This document shows, piece by piece, positions 56,023 to 63,933 of a stretch of 64,000 bases of DNA. Both the position numbers and the translations under genes were made by a program. The notes under the pieces were generated by a model that saw nothing but the letters and a program-made list of their open reading frames with translations, was not told where the DNA came from and did no database searches. Origin of the DNA: Mycolicibacterium sp. CR10. GTDB lineage: Bacteria; Actinomycetota; Actinomycetes; Mycobacteriales; Mycobacteriaceae. Within the stretch, counting starts at the first letter, position 1; each line of letters starts with the position of its first letter. The stretch lies in NCBI RefSeq assembly GCF_005222675.1, contig NZ_STGE01000003.1:117823-181822 (forward strand), given 5' to 3'.

Positions 56023-57714
56023 CTATTCGACGTCCATCTCCCGCAGCTCGCGCTTGAGAATCTTTCCGGTGGGGTTGCGCGGCAATTCGTCGAGGAAGAC
56101 CACCTCGCGCGGCACCTTGTAGCGGGCCAGGTTGTCCTTCACGTAGGCCTTGATGACGTCCTCGTCGATCTCCGAGCCCTCGACCCTGACCACGAAGCAG
56201 CGCAGCCGGGCACCCCAGTCCTTGTCCTCGACGCCCAGAGCCGTCGCCTCGATGACCTCCGGGTGGCCGCTGACGAGGTCCTCGATCTCGGCCGGGAAGA
56301 CGTTCTCGCCGCCGGAGACGATCATCTCGTCGTCGCGGCCGCTGACGTAGAGCAGACCGTTCTTGTCGAAGTAGCCGACGTCGCCCGAGGACAGCAGCCC
56401 GTCGATGATTTGCTTACCGCCACCACCGGTGTAGCCCTCGAACGGGAAGAAGTTCCCGACGAAGATCCGGCCGATCTCGCCCTGAGGCAGCTCGTTGCCG
56501 TTGTCGTCGAGGATCTTGACCTTCATGCCCTTGACCACCGGTCCGACCGTCGCCGGATTGATGGAAAGATCTTGTGGCCGAGCGATACTCGCGAACGCGA
56601 CCTCCGTGGAACCGTAAAGGTTGTAGATCACGGGGCCGAGGTCCTTCAGCGCCCTGGTCGCCAGCTCCGCACCGAGTTGGGAGCCGGACACGAACACGAT
56701 CTTCAGTGACGACAGGTCCGGCTTGGGGGAGGTTTTCTCGAGCTCGTCGAGCAGTCGGGAAAGCATCACGGGTACCACCACCATCGCCGTGGCCCTGTTC
56801 TTCTCGATGTCGGCCAGCACTGTGGCCGGTTTGAATCGGCGGCGCAGCACCAGCGTCGAGCCCAGCATCATCGCGATGGTGGCGTGCAGGAAGCCCAGCG
56901 CGTGGAACATCGGCGCGGGCAGCGACGTCACCTCGGCGCCCTTGAACGGCACCGACGACAGCACCCCGCCGATCGGCGCCAGCGACGGCGGCGCGCTGCG
57001 GTTGGCGCCCTTCGGAGTTCCGGTGGTGCCGCTCGTCAGGATGATGATCGACGCGTTCTTGGTGACCTTGGGCGCCGGGCGGGCGTCGGTGCGCGCGATC
57101 AACTCGGCCAGTGTTTCGTCGGTGCAGCCCGACGGCACATCGGAATCCGGGTTCACCCCGAGAGCGCGCAGCTTGCCGAGCTCGGGTTCGGCCTGCGCGA
57201 CGGCGGCCGTGTACTCGTCGTCGTGGATGATGATCCTGGCGCCCTCGCGCTCGGAGACCTCTTTGATCTGAGGGCCGGAGAACTCGCTGTTGAGCAGGAT
57301 GATGCGGGCGCCGACGCGCGCGGCCGCGTACACCGAGACGAGGAACCACCGGTGGTTGCGGGCGAGAATCGCCACGCCCTCGCCACCCTTGACGCCCTTG
57401 GCCAGCAGAGCGTTGGCGACGGCGTGGGACGCGTCGTCGAGTTCTTTGAACGTCATCTCGCCGTCGTCGTCGACCACCGCGGCCCGGTTCGGATAGCGGC
57501 GGGCGTTGAGGGCGGGGATCATGCCGATCTCACCCCAGCGCCGCATGTCGCCGATGAAGGCGAGCATGTCCTGCGGCGGCTCCAGCTTCAGGGCACCCGC
57601 CTCGAACATTCTGCGGGCGTAGTGCAGCTCAGCCGAACCACGCTCCCAGTACTTACCGGCCGATTGCTGAACCTTGGCGACGGCCTGCAACGGAAGATCG
57701 CTGAGCTTGGACAT
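56023..57714 (-). CDS. fadD2: Fatty acyl-CoA/AMP ligase (FadD2-like)
   Basis: This 563-residue AMP-forming ligase has the P-loop IIILTSGTTGTPKGAN, the core YNLYGSTEVAFASIA, the hinge VSGRDDEMIVSGGENVFP, and the catalytic Lys in NPTGKILKREL. It makes acyl-AMP then acyl-CoA. It lies convergent to the fadE6 unit, as Rv0270 and Rv0271c do. TATTGT sits 6 bases before the ATG and no Shine-Dalgarno is seen. Confidence 0.93.
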   Translation of the reverse strand: MSKLSDLPLQAVAKVQQSAGKYWERGSAELHYARRMFEAGALKLEPPQDMLAFIGDMRRWGEIGMIPALNARRYPNRAAVVDDDGEMTFKELDDASHAVANALLAKGVKGGEGVAILARNHRWFLVSVYAAARVGARIILLNSEFSGPQIKEVSEREGARIIIHDDEYTAAVAQAEPELGKLRALGVNPDSDVPSGCTDETLAELIARTDARPAPKVTKNASIIILTSGTTGTPKGANRSAPPSLAPIGGVLSSVPFKGAEVTSLPAPMFHALGFLHATIAMMLGSTLVLRRRFKPATVLADIEKNRATAMVVVPVMLSRLLDELEKTSPKPDLSSLKIVFVSGSQLGAELATRALKDLGPVIYNLYGSTEVAFASIARPQDLSINPATVGPVVKGMKVKILDDNGNELPQGEIGRIFVGNFFPFEGYTGGGGKQIIDGLLSSGDVGYFDKNGLLYVSGRDDEMIVSGGENVFPAEIEDLVSGHPEVIEATALGVEDKDWGARLRCFVVRVEGSEIDEDVIKAYVKDNLARYKVPREVVFLDELPRNPTGKILKRELREMDVE

Positions 57715-57720
57715 CCGTCA

Positions 57721-57726
57721 ACAATA
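57721..57726 (-). promoter_or_regulatory. Candidate -10 (TATTGT) of leaderless fadD2
   Basis: On the minus strand TATTGT ends 6 bases before the fadD2 ATG. Confidence 0.45.
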
Positions 57727-57757
57727 TGTGACGGCGATCGCATATCGACCGAGAACC

Positions 57758-57763
57758 TACGAT
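57758..57763 (+). promoter_or_regulatory. Candidate -10 (TACGAT) of the leaderless polymerase gene
   Basis: TACGAT ends 6 bases before ATG 57770. The GAAGGA next to the ATG is too close to act as a ribosome binding site, which supports leaderless translation. Confidence 0.45.
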
Positions 57764-57769
57764 GAAGGA

Positions 57770-59008
57770 ATGCCTGCTCGCCAGCATCTGGAGATCGGCG
57801 GGCAGCAGGTGCCCATCACCAACCCCGACAAGGTGGTGTTCGGCGACATCGGACTCACCAAGCTGGACCTGATGCACTACTACACCGCGGTGGCCGAGGG
57901 CGCCCTGCGCGGCGTGCGGGACCGGCCGATGATCCTGAAGCGGTTCGTCAAAGGCATCGATGTGGAGGCCGTATTCCAGAAGCGCGCCCCCGAGAAGCGG
58001 CCGGACTTCGTCGACGTCGCCGAGCTCAAGTACGCGTCGGGAACCTCGGCGAAGGAAGCCGTCCTCCGCGACGCCGGGGGCCTGATCTGGGCGGTGAACC
58101 TGGGCTGTGTGGACCTCAACCCGCACCCGGTACGGGCCGACGATCTCGAGCATCCCGACGAACTGCGCGTCGACCTCGACCCGATGCCGGGCGTGGACTG
58201 GCGGCAGATCCTCGACGTTGCGTTCGTCGCCCGGGAGGTGCTCGAGGATCACGGGCTGGTGGCCTGGCCCAAGACGTCAGGCTCGAAGGGCTTCCATATC
58301 TACGCCCGCATTCACCGCCGCTGGCCGTTCAAGTCGGTGCGTCTGGCCGCCGAGGCGGTCGCCCGCGAGGTCGAGCGCCGCGCCCCGGAGTCCGCGACCG
58401 CGCGGTGGTGGAAGGAAGAGCGACACGGCGTCTTCGTCGACTTCAACCAGAACGCCAAGGACCGCACCGTGGCCTCCGCGTACTCGGTGCGCGCCGTACC
58501 GGACGCGCGGGTGTCGACGCCGCTGTTCTGGGACGAAGTCGCCGACTGCCGGCCGGAGAACTTCACCGTCGCCACCGTGCCACAACGCTTCGCGCAGCTC
58601 GGAGACCCGTGGGAGGGCATGGACGACACCGCGGGTGGCCTGGACTCGCTGCTGGAGCTCGCGGATCGGTTGGGGCCGGCCGAGAAGGCGCCAAAAGGCG
58701 CGCACAGATCGGTCGACGGCCGCCGGGAATCCACGATGCCGCTGATCGAGATCGCGCGCACCAAGACCAAGGACGAGGCGATGGCGGCGCTGCAGCAATG
58801 GCGTGAGCAGTATCCGGAGGCGGCCGGTAAGCTGGAGCCCGCCGATGTCCTCGTCGACGGAATGCGTGGCCCGAGCTCGATCTGGTACCGGATCCGGATC
58901 AATCTGCAGCACGTTGCCGAGGATGTGCGCCCGCCAGAGGAGGCCCTGCTGGCCGATTACAGCCCGTGGGCGGGCTACACCGGTTCGCAGCAGCAACGCA
59001 GGGGCTGA
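57770..59008 (+). CDS. Stand-alone LigD-type polymerase/primase (Rv0269c-like)
   Basis: This 412-residue archaeo-eukaryotic primase-fold polymerase is of the LigD POL type. It has LRVDLDPMPGVDW, with two catalytic Asp, and KTSGSKGFHIYARI, with substrate-binding residues. VFVDFNQNAKDRTVASAYSVR carries the third Asp. Such enzymes add nucleotides during end-joining or gap repair; no ligase or nuclease domain is attached. It ends SPWAGYTGSQQQRRG, and the bases encoding this tail recur 1.6 kb downstream. Confidence 0.9.
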   Translation: MPARQHLEIGGQQVPITNPDKVVFGDIGLTKLDLMHYYTAVAEGALRGVRDRPMILKRFVKGIDVEAVFQKRAPEKRPDFVDVAELKYASGTSAKEAVLRDAGGLIWAVNLGCVDLNPHPVRADDLEHPDELRVDLDPMPGVDWRQILDVAFVAREVLEDHGLVAWPKTSGSKGFHIYARIHRRWPFKSVRLAAEAVAREVERRAPESATARWWKEERHGVFVDFNQNAKDRTVASAYSVRAVPDARVSTPLFWDEVADCRPENFTVATVPQRFAQLGDPWEGMDDTAGGLDSLLELADRLGPAEKAPKGAHRSVDGRRESTMPLIEIARTKTKDEAMAALQQWREQYPEAAGKLEPADVLVDGMRGPSSIWYRIRINLQHVAEDVRPPEEALLADYSPWAGYTGSQQQRRG

Positions 59009-59013
59009 CGCTA
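58963..59013 (+). repeat. 51-bp direct repeat, left copy
   Basis: This copy covers the last 15 codons and stop of the polymerase gene plus five bases. It matches 60559-60609 at 50 of 51 positions (G at 59002 versus T at 60598). Confidence 0.9.
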
Positions 59014-59106
59014 TGGAAATGTTTCGCGATTGTGGCGAATAACGCTGGGTAACAATGGATTTCTAGGCAGGGGTAGAAGTGCAATCCGTCCGAGGTTCTT
59101 TGTGAA

Positions 59107-60243
59107 TCAGGTGTCCAGGTCGATGCCGTGAATGGCGAAAAGCGTCTCGAGATCGTCCCACTGGTCACCGTCGAAGTTGTAGTCGAAGGCGCCGACGCTG
59201 GTCCCCGGCATCGCGATCAACTGGTGGATCCGCACTCCGGACTGGCAGGCGAGCAGCCGGAGGATCGAGTCTTCGTCGTCGTCCCCGCAGGATCCCGAAA
59301 ACATATTGAGGATCAGCTGGCGGACAACGCCGAGCGGCAACTGAGCGAGCTGCGCGTTGGATCGGTGAAGGATGAAGAGCCGGGATGCGTCGTCGTCCAT
59401 TCTGTCGGCCCCGATGATTCCGCAGTTCGTCAGTACATTCACCAGGCGATCCCACTCTCCACCATCGATCGCGTCCAACAAACTATTCACTCCGACACGG
59501 GAGACGACATCGCTGAGGCGCTGGCAATCGAGTGCATCCAGGATCCGGAGGATGGAGCGTTCGTCGTCGTCGCCACAGAAGCCGTCGATCATCGCGTTGA
59601 TCAGATTGACAAGTTCCTCATTGGGGATCTGGCGAATCTGGTCTGGAGATGAATTGTCGATCTGGGTGCGCGCATTGTCATCACCGACACCATTGAACAG
59701 CTCGGCGAGCCAGCCTCCGAGTACATAGGCCAGCGCGACCCACCCGCCGATTCGGCTTCCAGACTCGGCCGCCCATCCCACACCTTTCTTGGCCTCGTCC
59801 CAGGTGCTCGGCGGGTGATTGGGATCGTTGGGGTCCTGCGGTGGTTCACCCGGTGTCGGTGGCTGGCCCGAGCTCGAGCGGGCGCGCAACGCCTCGGTGT
59901 CCAACTGTGCGCGGATCCCGCGGAGTCGGCGCGTAGCCTCCTGCAGACTCATCGTCTCGTTGCCGACCTCGAAGATGCGCTCGTCTTTGTCGACGCCCGC
60001 CAGGCGGAGATCTTTGGTCACGGCGCTGACCAGTTTTGCAATCCCATCGACGCGGTCCTGCGCGCGCAGGACCGTCACGAGGTGTGATTGTTTTGACGGA
60101 GCCAGTGCTTCGAGCGCTCGACCCGCGCGCTGGAGGCCATATGACGCGTCAATGAGACGACAGGCGGCTTCGCGCGCCTGTCGGTGGGATCGGTAATTCA
60201 GCTGTGCCCCGCCGTCAGCCGACGCCCGCGAATCGATTGCCAT
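59107..60243 (-). CDS. Unrecognised protein with two GDDDE repeat domains, inside the insert
   Basis: This 378-residue protein matches no family I can name. Residues 1-120 look helical and charged, with no signal peptide. Residues 127-148 are a Pro/Asp-rich linker, and 164-184 a hydrophobic Gly/Trp patch (GGWVALAYVLGGW). Two related domains follow, about 203-276 and 300-374, each with CGDDDE-x-SILR-x-L and a later DG-x-x-WD-x-L motif. The second has D-x-N-x-DGD, like a partial calcium loop. GGAGGGG 6 bases before ATG 60243 is a strong start. Two 60-base lines counted by hand were 62% and 52% GC, against 68% for a line in the polymerase gene. Flanking direct repeats suggest it was acquired. 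Confidence 0.75.
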   Translation of the reverse strand: MAIDSRASADGGAQLNYRSHRQAREAACRLIDASYGLQRAGRALEALAPSKQSHLVTVLRAQDRVDGIAKLVSAVTKDLRLAGVDKDERIFEVGNETMSLQEATRRLRGIRAQLDTEALRARSSSGQPPTPGEPPQDPNDPNHPPSTWDEAKKGVGWAAESGSRIGGWVALAYVLGGWLAELFNGVGDDNARTQIDNSSPDQIRQIPNEELVNLINAMIDGFCGDDDERSILRILDALDCQRLSDVVSRVGVNSLLDAIDGGEWDRLVNVLTNCGIIGADRMDDDASRLFILHRSNAQLAQLPLGVVRQLILNMFSGSCGDDDEDSILRLLACQSGVRIHQLIAMPGTSVGAFDYNFDGDQWDDLETLFAIHGIDLDT

Positions 60244-60558
60244 GACGACCCCTCCGCTGCGCGGCACGGCGGTCACCGCGCCTGCTAGTGCGATGGTACG
60301 CACGCCGCTACCAGGAACTTCCAGCAATTTGGCCATCGTCGGAACATCTCGCTACCCCTTCTGGATACTGACCGCTACCCCACCGGATACTGACCGCTAC
60401 CCCACTGGCTATAGAGCATCGAAGCGACGGCACGACGACCCTCCCACTGCCGCCATGTCAGCCCCGTCGACGACGAAAGGACCCGCACGCCCGCTGCGCT
60501 GCCCGAAACCCGCATAGCCACAAATCCCGTGCCCACCATCCGGATCGAGGCCCAACAA
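60244..60558. other. Upstream part of the insert, no gene seen
   Basis: This stretch carries the promoter region of the minus-strand unknown gene and the 22-bp tandem repeats. No convincing reading frame, RNA or integrase remnant is visible. Confidence 0.5.
60350..60414. repeat. Tandem 22-bp repeats
   Basis: Three near-identical units occur in a row: 60350-60372, 60373-60394 and a partial 60395-60414. The core is CGCTACCCC-ACCGGATACTGAC. Read on the minus strand they give GGGGTAGCGGTCAGTATCC, reminiscent of the multiple end repeats of IS21-type elements. Confidence 0.75.
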
Positions 60559-60609
60559 CCCGTGGGCGGGCTACACCGGTTCGCAGCAGCAACGCAGTGG
60601 CTGACGCTA
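60559..60609 (+). repeat. 51-bp direct repeat, right copy
   Basis: This is a second copy of the 3' end of the polymerase gene. It still reads NPWAGYTGSQQQRSG and stop in the matching frame, although no gene is attached to it. Confidence 0.9.
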
Positions 60610-60755
60610 AGTTACCGACGAGTTTGCTGGCGACGGCGAATGCAGTTCTTAGCGAAGTATTAGTAGTTACTCCTCGCGGCCTTAAGTTGCCTCACTACGT
60701 TGACTGTTGTAAGGCCCACGGGGGGGCACTCCAGCACTAGATCGAGGAGGCAGCA
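60610..60755. promoter_or_regulatory. Upstream region of the STAS gene
   Basis: This 146-base stretch, AT-richer near 60655-60690, should hold the STAS gene promoter. I see no clear -35/-10 pair and no operator. Confidence 0.3.
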
Positions 60756-61163
60756 ATGTACGGTAATCCGACGTTCAGCTGCGGTGGCGCCGACATTCGG
60801 GCGCATTGCCGACAGTTGGCCACCGTGGTGACGATCAGTGGCGCTCTCGACGATCTCAATGTGGAACGGGCCAGCCGGTACACCCAGCGCTTCATTCTGG
60901 CCGAGAAGCCTTTCGTGCTCGACGTCAGCGGGGTCACTTCCTTTACCCACGAAGCGATTTCATTGCTGTTCACCGTCGATGACGTCTGCACCGCCGCCGG
61001 CGTCGACTGGTCGCTGGTCGCAAGCCGCTCCGTCGAGCAGGCCCTTCGCGACTGCGATATCGAGTTCACGGCGGCCGGTTCTGTTCCCGAAGCTCTCAAT
61101 CACTTCGCCGACGCGATGGTCGCGCGGCGCCAACTGCTTCCGCTCCTCACCAAGACTGCGTAA
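60756..61163 (+). CDS. STAS-domain protein (anti-anti-sigma-factor-like)
   Basis: This 135-residue protein is a single STAS domain: TVVTISGALDDLNVERASRYTQRF, then PFVLDVSGVTSFTHEAISLL with Ser/Thr at the usual phosphorylation turn. Such proteins bind anti-sigma kinases and are switched by phosphorylation; no partner kinase is nearby. GAGGAGG 6 bases before the ATG is a strong ribosome site. It lies just past the right-hand 51-bp repeat. Confidence 0.8.
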   Translation: MYGNPTFSCGGADIRAHCRQLATVVTISGALDDLNVERASRYTQRFILAEKPFVLDVSGVTSFTHEAISLLFTVDDVCTAAGVDWSLVASRSVEQALRDCDIEFTAAGSVPEALNHFADAMVARRQLLPLLTKTA

Positions 61164-61308
61164 AGGATCCCTGTGTTAATTGACGTCCGGTGGCTCCGTT
61201 ACCTGATTCATCCCCGCCACAAGTCAGAAACCGAGCGCCTCGCGCTCACGATCGGCTGATTGTTCGCCCCAGACCGCCGAGTCGGCCCTAGGTCGACGCG
61301 CCACGATC

Positions 61309-61314
61309 TACTGT
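61309..61314 (+). promoter_or_regulatory. Candidate -10 (TACTGT) of a leaderless fadE transcript
   Basis: TACTGT ends 6 bases before the ATG at 61321. Confidence 0.45.
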
Positions 61315-61320
61315 GCTCCT

Positions 61321-62529
61321 ATGAGCGCCGCTTCTGATCAAGTGACCGAGGCCGCGCACCGGGTTGTCGCGGAACACGATCCACGCTCGGTGCCCATCCC
61401 GCAGTTTCTCGGGGCATGCTTCGACGCCGGGTTGTCGTGGGTGCATTTTCCAGAAGGGCTCGGTGGCCTCGGCGTCTCCCGCGGACTCCAGGCCGTCGCC
61501 GACCGCATCCTCCAGGACGCCGGCGGACCGGTGCCGCTGGCGCTGAACCCGATGGGCTACGGAATGGCGGCCCCCACGGTGCGCGAGCACGCCCAGACCG
61601 ACGAGGTCCGCACGACGTTATTGCGGCCGCTGGCGACCACCGAGGACATCTGGTGCCAACTGTTCTCCGAACCTGGGGCGGGTTCGGACCTGGCAGGCCT
61701 GGCGACCTCGGCGGTCCCTGACGGCGACAACTGGATCGTCAACGGCCAGAAGGTCTGGACGAGCCTGGCTCACCGCGCCCGCTGGGGGTTGCTCCTGGCC
61801 CGCACCGATCCCACCGTGCCCAAGCATCGAGGCCTGACCTATTTCGTGCTGGACATGCATGCGGACGGCGTCGAGACCCGCCCCCTGCGGCAGTTGACCG
61901 GCCACGCTGAGTTCAACGAGGTCTACATCACCGATGCGCGCATCCCCGACGCGTACCGACTGGGTGCTGTCGGCGACGGCTGGCGGGTCGCCATGACCAC
62001 ATTGATGAACGAGCGCAGTGCCCTCGGTGCCAGCGGCAGCCGTCGCGGGGCAGGCACCATCAGCGACGCCGTCGCCCTCTGGGCATCCCGGCCGGACCTC
62101 CACACCCCCGTGCTGAGCGACCGCCTCACCAGCCTGTGGCTGCGCGCCGAAGCCCAGCGCCTGACATCGGAGCGCTCCAGGGCGGCCGCCATCGTCGGAG
62201 GGCCCGGGCCAGAAGGATCCATCGGGAAACTCGTCGGCGCCGAGCTCAACCAACACATCTACGAGTTCTGCATGGACCTCCTCGGGCCGGAGGGACTTCT
62301 GTACGACGGCTACCGGATGCGTGGCCGCGACAGCGGGGACGACCAGGACGATGGAGTCGAGGACTGGCGTGGCCCGATCCAGCAGCGATTCCTGCGCAGC
62401 CGCGCCAACACGATCGAGGGCGGTACCTCTGAAGTGATGCGCAACATCCTCGCTGAACGAGTGCTCGGGCTGCCCGGCGACCTTCGTGCAGATGCCGGGA
62501 TGCCGTGGAAGGAGATCCCGCGTGGCTGA
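61321..62529 (+). CDS. Acyl-CoA dehydrogenase (FadE type)
   Basis: This 402-residue flavoenzyme has the FAD motif LFSEPGAGSDLAGLATSA, TYFVLDMHADGVETRPLRQ, and the C-terminal IEGGTSEVMRNILAERVLGLP. The catalytic Glu cannot be placed with certainty. The next gene is a second acyl-CoA dehydrogenase overlapping by 8 bases. Paired genes of this sort often make alpha2-beta2 dehydrogenases for sterol side-chain CoA esters. Confidence 0.9.
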   Translation: MSAASDQVTEAAHRVVAEHDPRSVPIPQFLGACFDAGLSWVHFPEGLGGLGVSRGLQAVADRILQDAGGPVPLALNPMGYGMAAPTVREHAQTDEVRTTLLRPLATTEDIWCQLFSEPGAGSDLAGLATSAVPDGDNWIVNGQKVWTSLAHRARWGLLLARTDPTVPKHRGLTYFVLDMHADGVETRPLRQLTGHAEFNEVYITDARIPDAYRLGAVGDGWRVAMTTLMNERSALGASGSRRGAGTISDAVALWASRPDLHTPVLSDRLTSLWLRAEAQRLTSERSRAAAIVGGPGPEGSIGKLVGAELNQHIYEFCMDLLGPEGLLYDGYRMRGRDSGDDQDDGVEDWRGPIQQRFLRSRANTIEGGTSEVMRNILAERVLGLPGDLRADAGMPWKEIPRG

Positions 62530-63760
62530 GGAGCTTGCGGATCAGCCCAACAACAAAGCTGAGGAGCTTGCGGATCAGCCCAACCGAAGCGCTGAGGAGG
62601 TTGCGGGTACTGAGTTCAGGTTCACCGACGAGCAGGGCCAGTTGCGCGCGGCAGTGCGCGCCTTCTGCACCGAACACGTCGACGAAGGTTCGGTGCGCGA
62701 GCTGATGGTGTCCGATCCGCCGTTCGACGCGAAAGTGTGGGCGCGCCTCGGATCCGAACTGGGCGTCCTGGGGTTGGCCGTGCCCGAGTCCAGGGGCGGA
62801 GCCGGCGGAAGCCTGGTCGATCAAGCGGTCGCGGTGGAGGAACTCGGGGCCGCCCTGGCGTGCGGCCCATTCTTCGGGACCGTGTACCTCGCCATCCCCG
62901 CCCTGGTCGCAGCATCCAGCGGTGACGACGTGCTGGCCCCGCTGGTCGACGGTACGCGCACCGCGGCGTTCGCCGTCGGAGACGTAGCCGGCGCGTTCGA
63001 CGCCGCGGCGGTCACCGTCGTTGCCTCACCGCAGGACCAGGGTTGGGCATTGACCGGAACTGTGAAGCGGGTCGTCGATGCCGGTGCGGCCGACAGCATC
63101 GTGGTCGCCGCGAAGGTACCCGAAGGCGTCGGGCTATTCGCCGTCGACGCCGACAGCGTTGGGGTGCAACGTGTTCCGCTGGATACGCTGGACCTGACAC
63201 GCCCACAGGCCAACGTCGTCCTGCAGAATGCACCCGGCCTGCTCACCGCCGGCCCCGACGAAGCCGAACGGGTCATCACCCAGGCACTACAGGTCGGGTC
63301 GGCGCTGCTGGCCGTCGAGCAGGTAGGTGCGGCGCAGCACTTGCTCGATCTGTCCGTCGAGTACGCGAAGAGTCGCCTCCAGTTCGGCAGGCCGATCGGG
63401 TCGTTTCAGGCGGTCAAGCATCGGCTCGCCGACGATCTCGTCGCGCTCGAGCACGCGAGATCGACTGCCTACCATGCTATTTGGGCACTGACTGACGGTT
63501 CCGACGACCCCGCCCTCGCGGTCAGTATCGCGCAGGCGACGTGTTCGGCGGCGTTCGCCCGGATCGCCACTGACACGATCCAGGTCCACGGCGGCATCGG
63601 GTTCACCTGGGAGCACCAGGCACACCTGTACTACAAACGCGCCTATACCGACGCGGCCCTTCTGGGCACCGCCGAGCAGCACCGGGCCAGGGTGGCCGAA
63701 ATCGTGTTCAGCGCCCCGGCCAAGGACGCCCCACGCGTGGCCACCGGTTTTCGGAAATGA
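62522..63760 (+). CDS. Acyl-CoA dehydrogenase (FadE type), with N-terminal repeat
   Basis: This 412-residue partner of the preceding enzyme has FGRPIGSFQAVKHRLADDLV and IQVHGGIGFTWEHQAHLYYKRA. It lacks the SEPGAGSD FAD motif of its partner, fitting a heteromeric pair in which FAD sites are shared. The GTG start overlaps the previous stop. The first 27 residues are an 11-residue tandem repeat (AEELADQPNNK, AEELADQPNRS, then a partial copy) before the usual FRFTDEQGQLRAAVRAF start. Confidence 0.88.
   Translation: MAEELADQPNNKAEELADQPNRSAEEVAGTEFRFTDEQGQLRAAVRAFCTEHVDEGSVRELMVSDPPFDAKVWARLGSELGVLGLAVPESRGGAGGSLVDQAVAVEELGAALACGPFFGTVYLAIPALVAASSGDDVLAPLVDGTRTAAFAVGDVAGAFDAAAVTVVASPQDQGWALTGTVKRVVDAGAADSIVVAAKVPEGVGLFAVDADSVGVQRVPLDTLDLTRPQANVVLQNAPGLLTAGPDEAERVITQALQVGSALLAVEQVGAAQHLLDLSVEYAKSRLQFGRPIGSFQAVKHRLADDLVALEHARSTAYHAIWALTDGSDDPALAVSIAQATCSAAFARIATDTIQVHGGIGFTWEHQAHLYYKRAYTDAALLGTAEQHRARVAEIVFSAPAKDAPRVATGFRK
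62525..62607 (+). repeat. 33-bp tandem repeat at the start of the second fadE
   Basis: Two 27-base identical units (62525-62551, 62558-62584) and a partial third (62591-62607) are separated by 6-base spacers. The period is 33 bases, or 11 codons. Confidence 0.85.
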
Positions 63761-63933
63761 GAACACCGGGAGAACAAGTAACACCAACGATTACGCGCCA
63801 CGCGATGGCAGCGGTCGCCGCCGCCGGCCCAGTACACGTTGAGACTGCAGCCACGGCGACAAAGTTCGAGTGAACCCCGCCGCCAGCGCAGTATGAACGG
63901 CTAGTACACGTCGCGCGGGCTCCGGCGGGTGGG

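Noticed and set aside
58963..60609. Phage attachment sites of a prophage
   Set aside because: Direct repeats are present, but only one non-phage-like gene lies between them and there is no integrase, so prophage is not supported. It is reported instead as a small insert of unknown mechanism.
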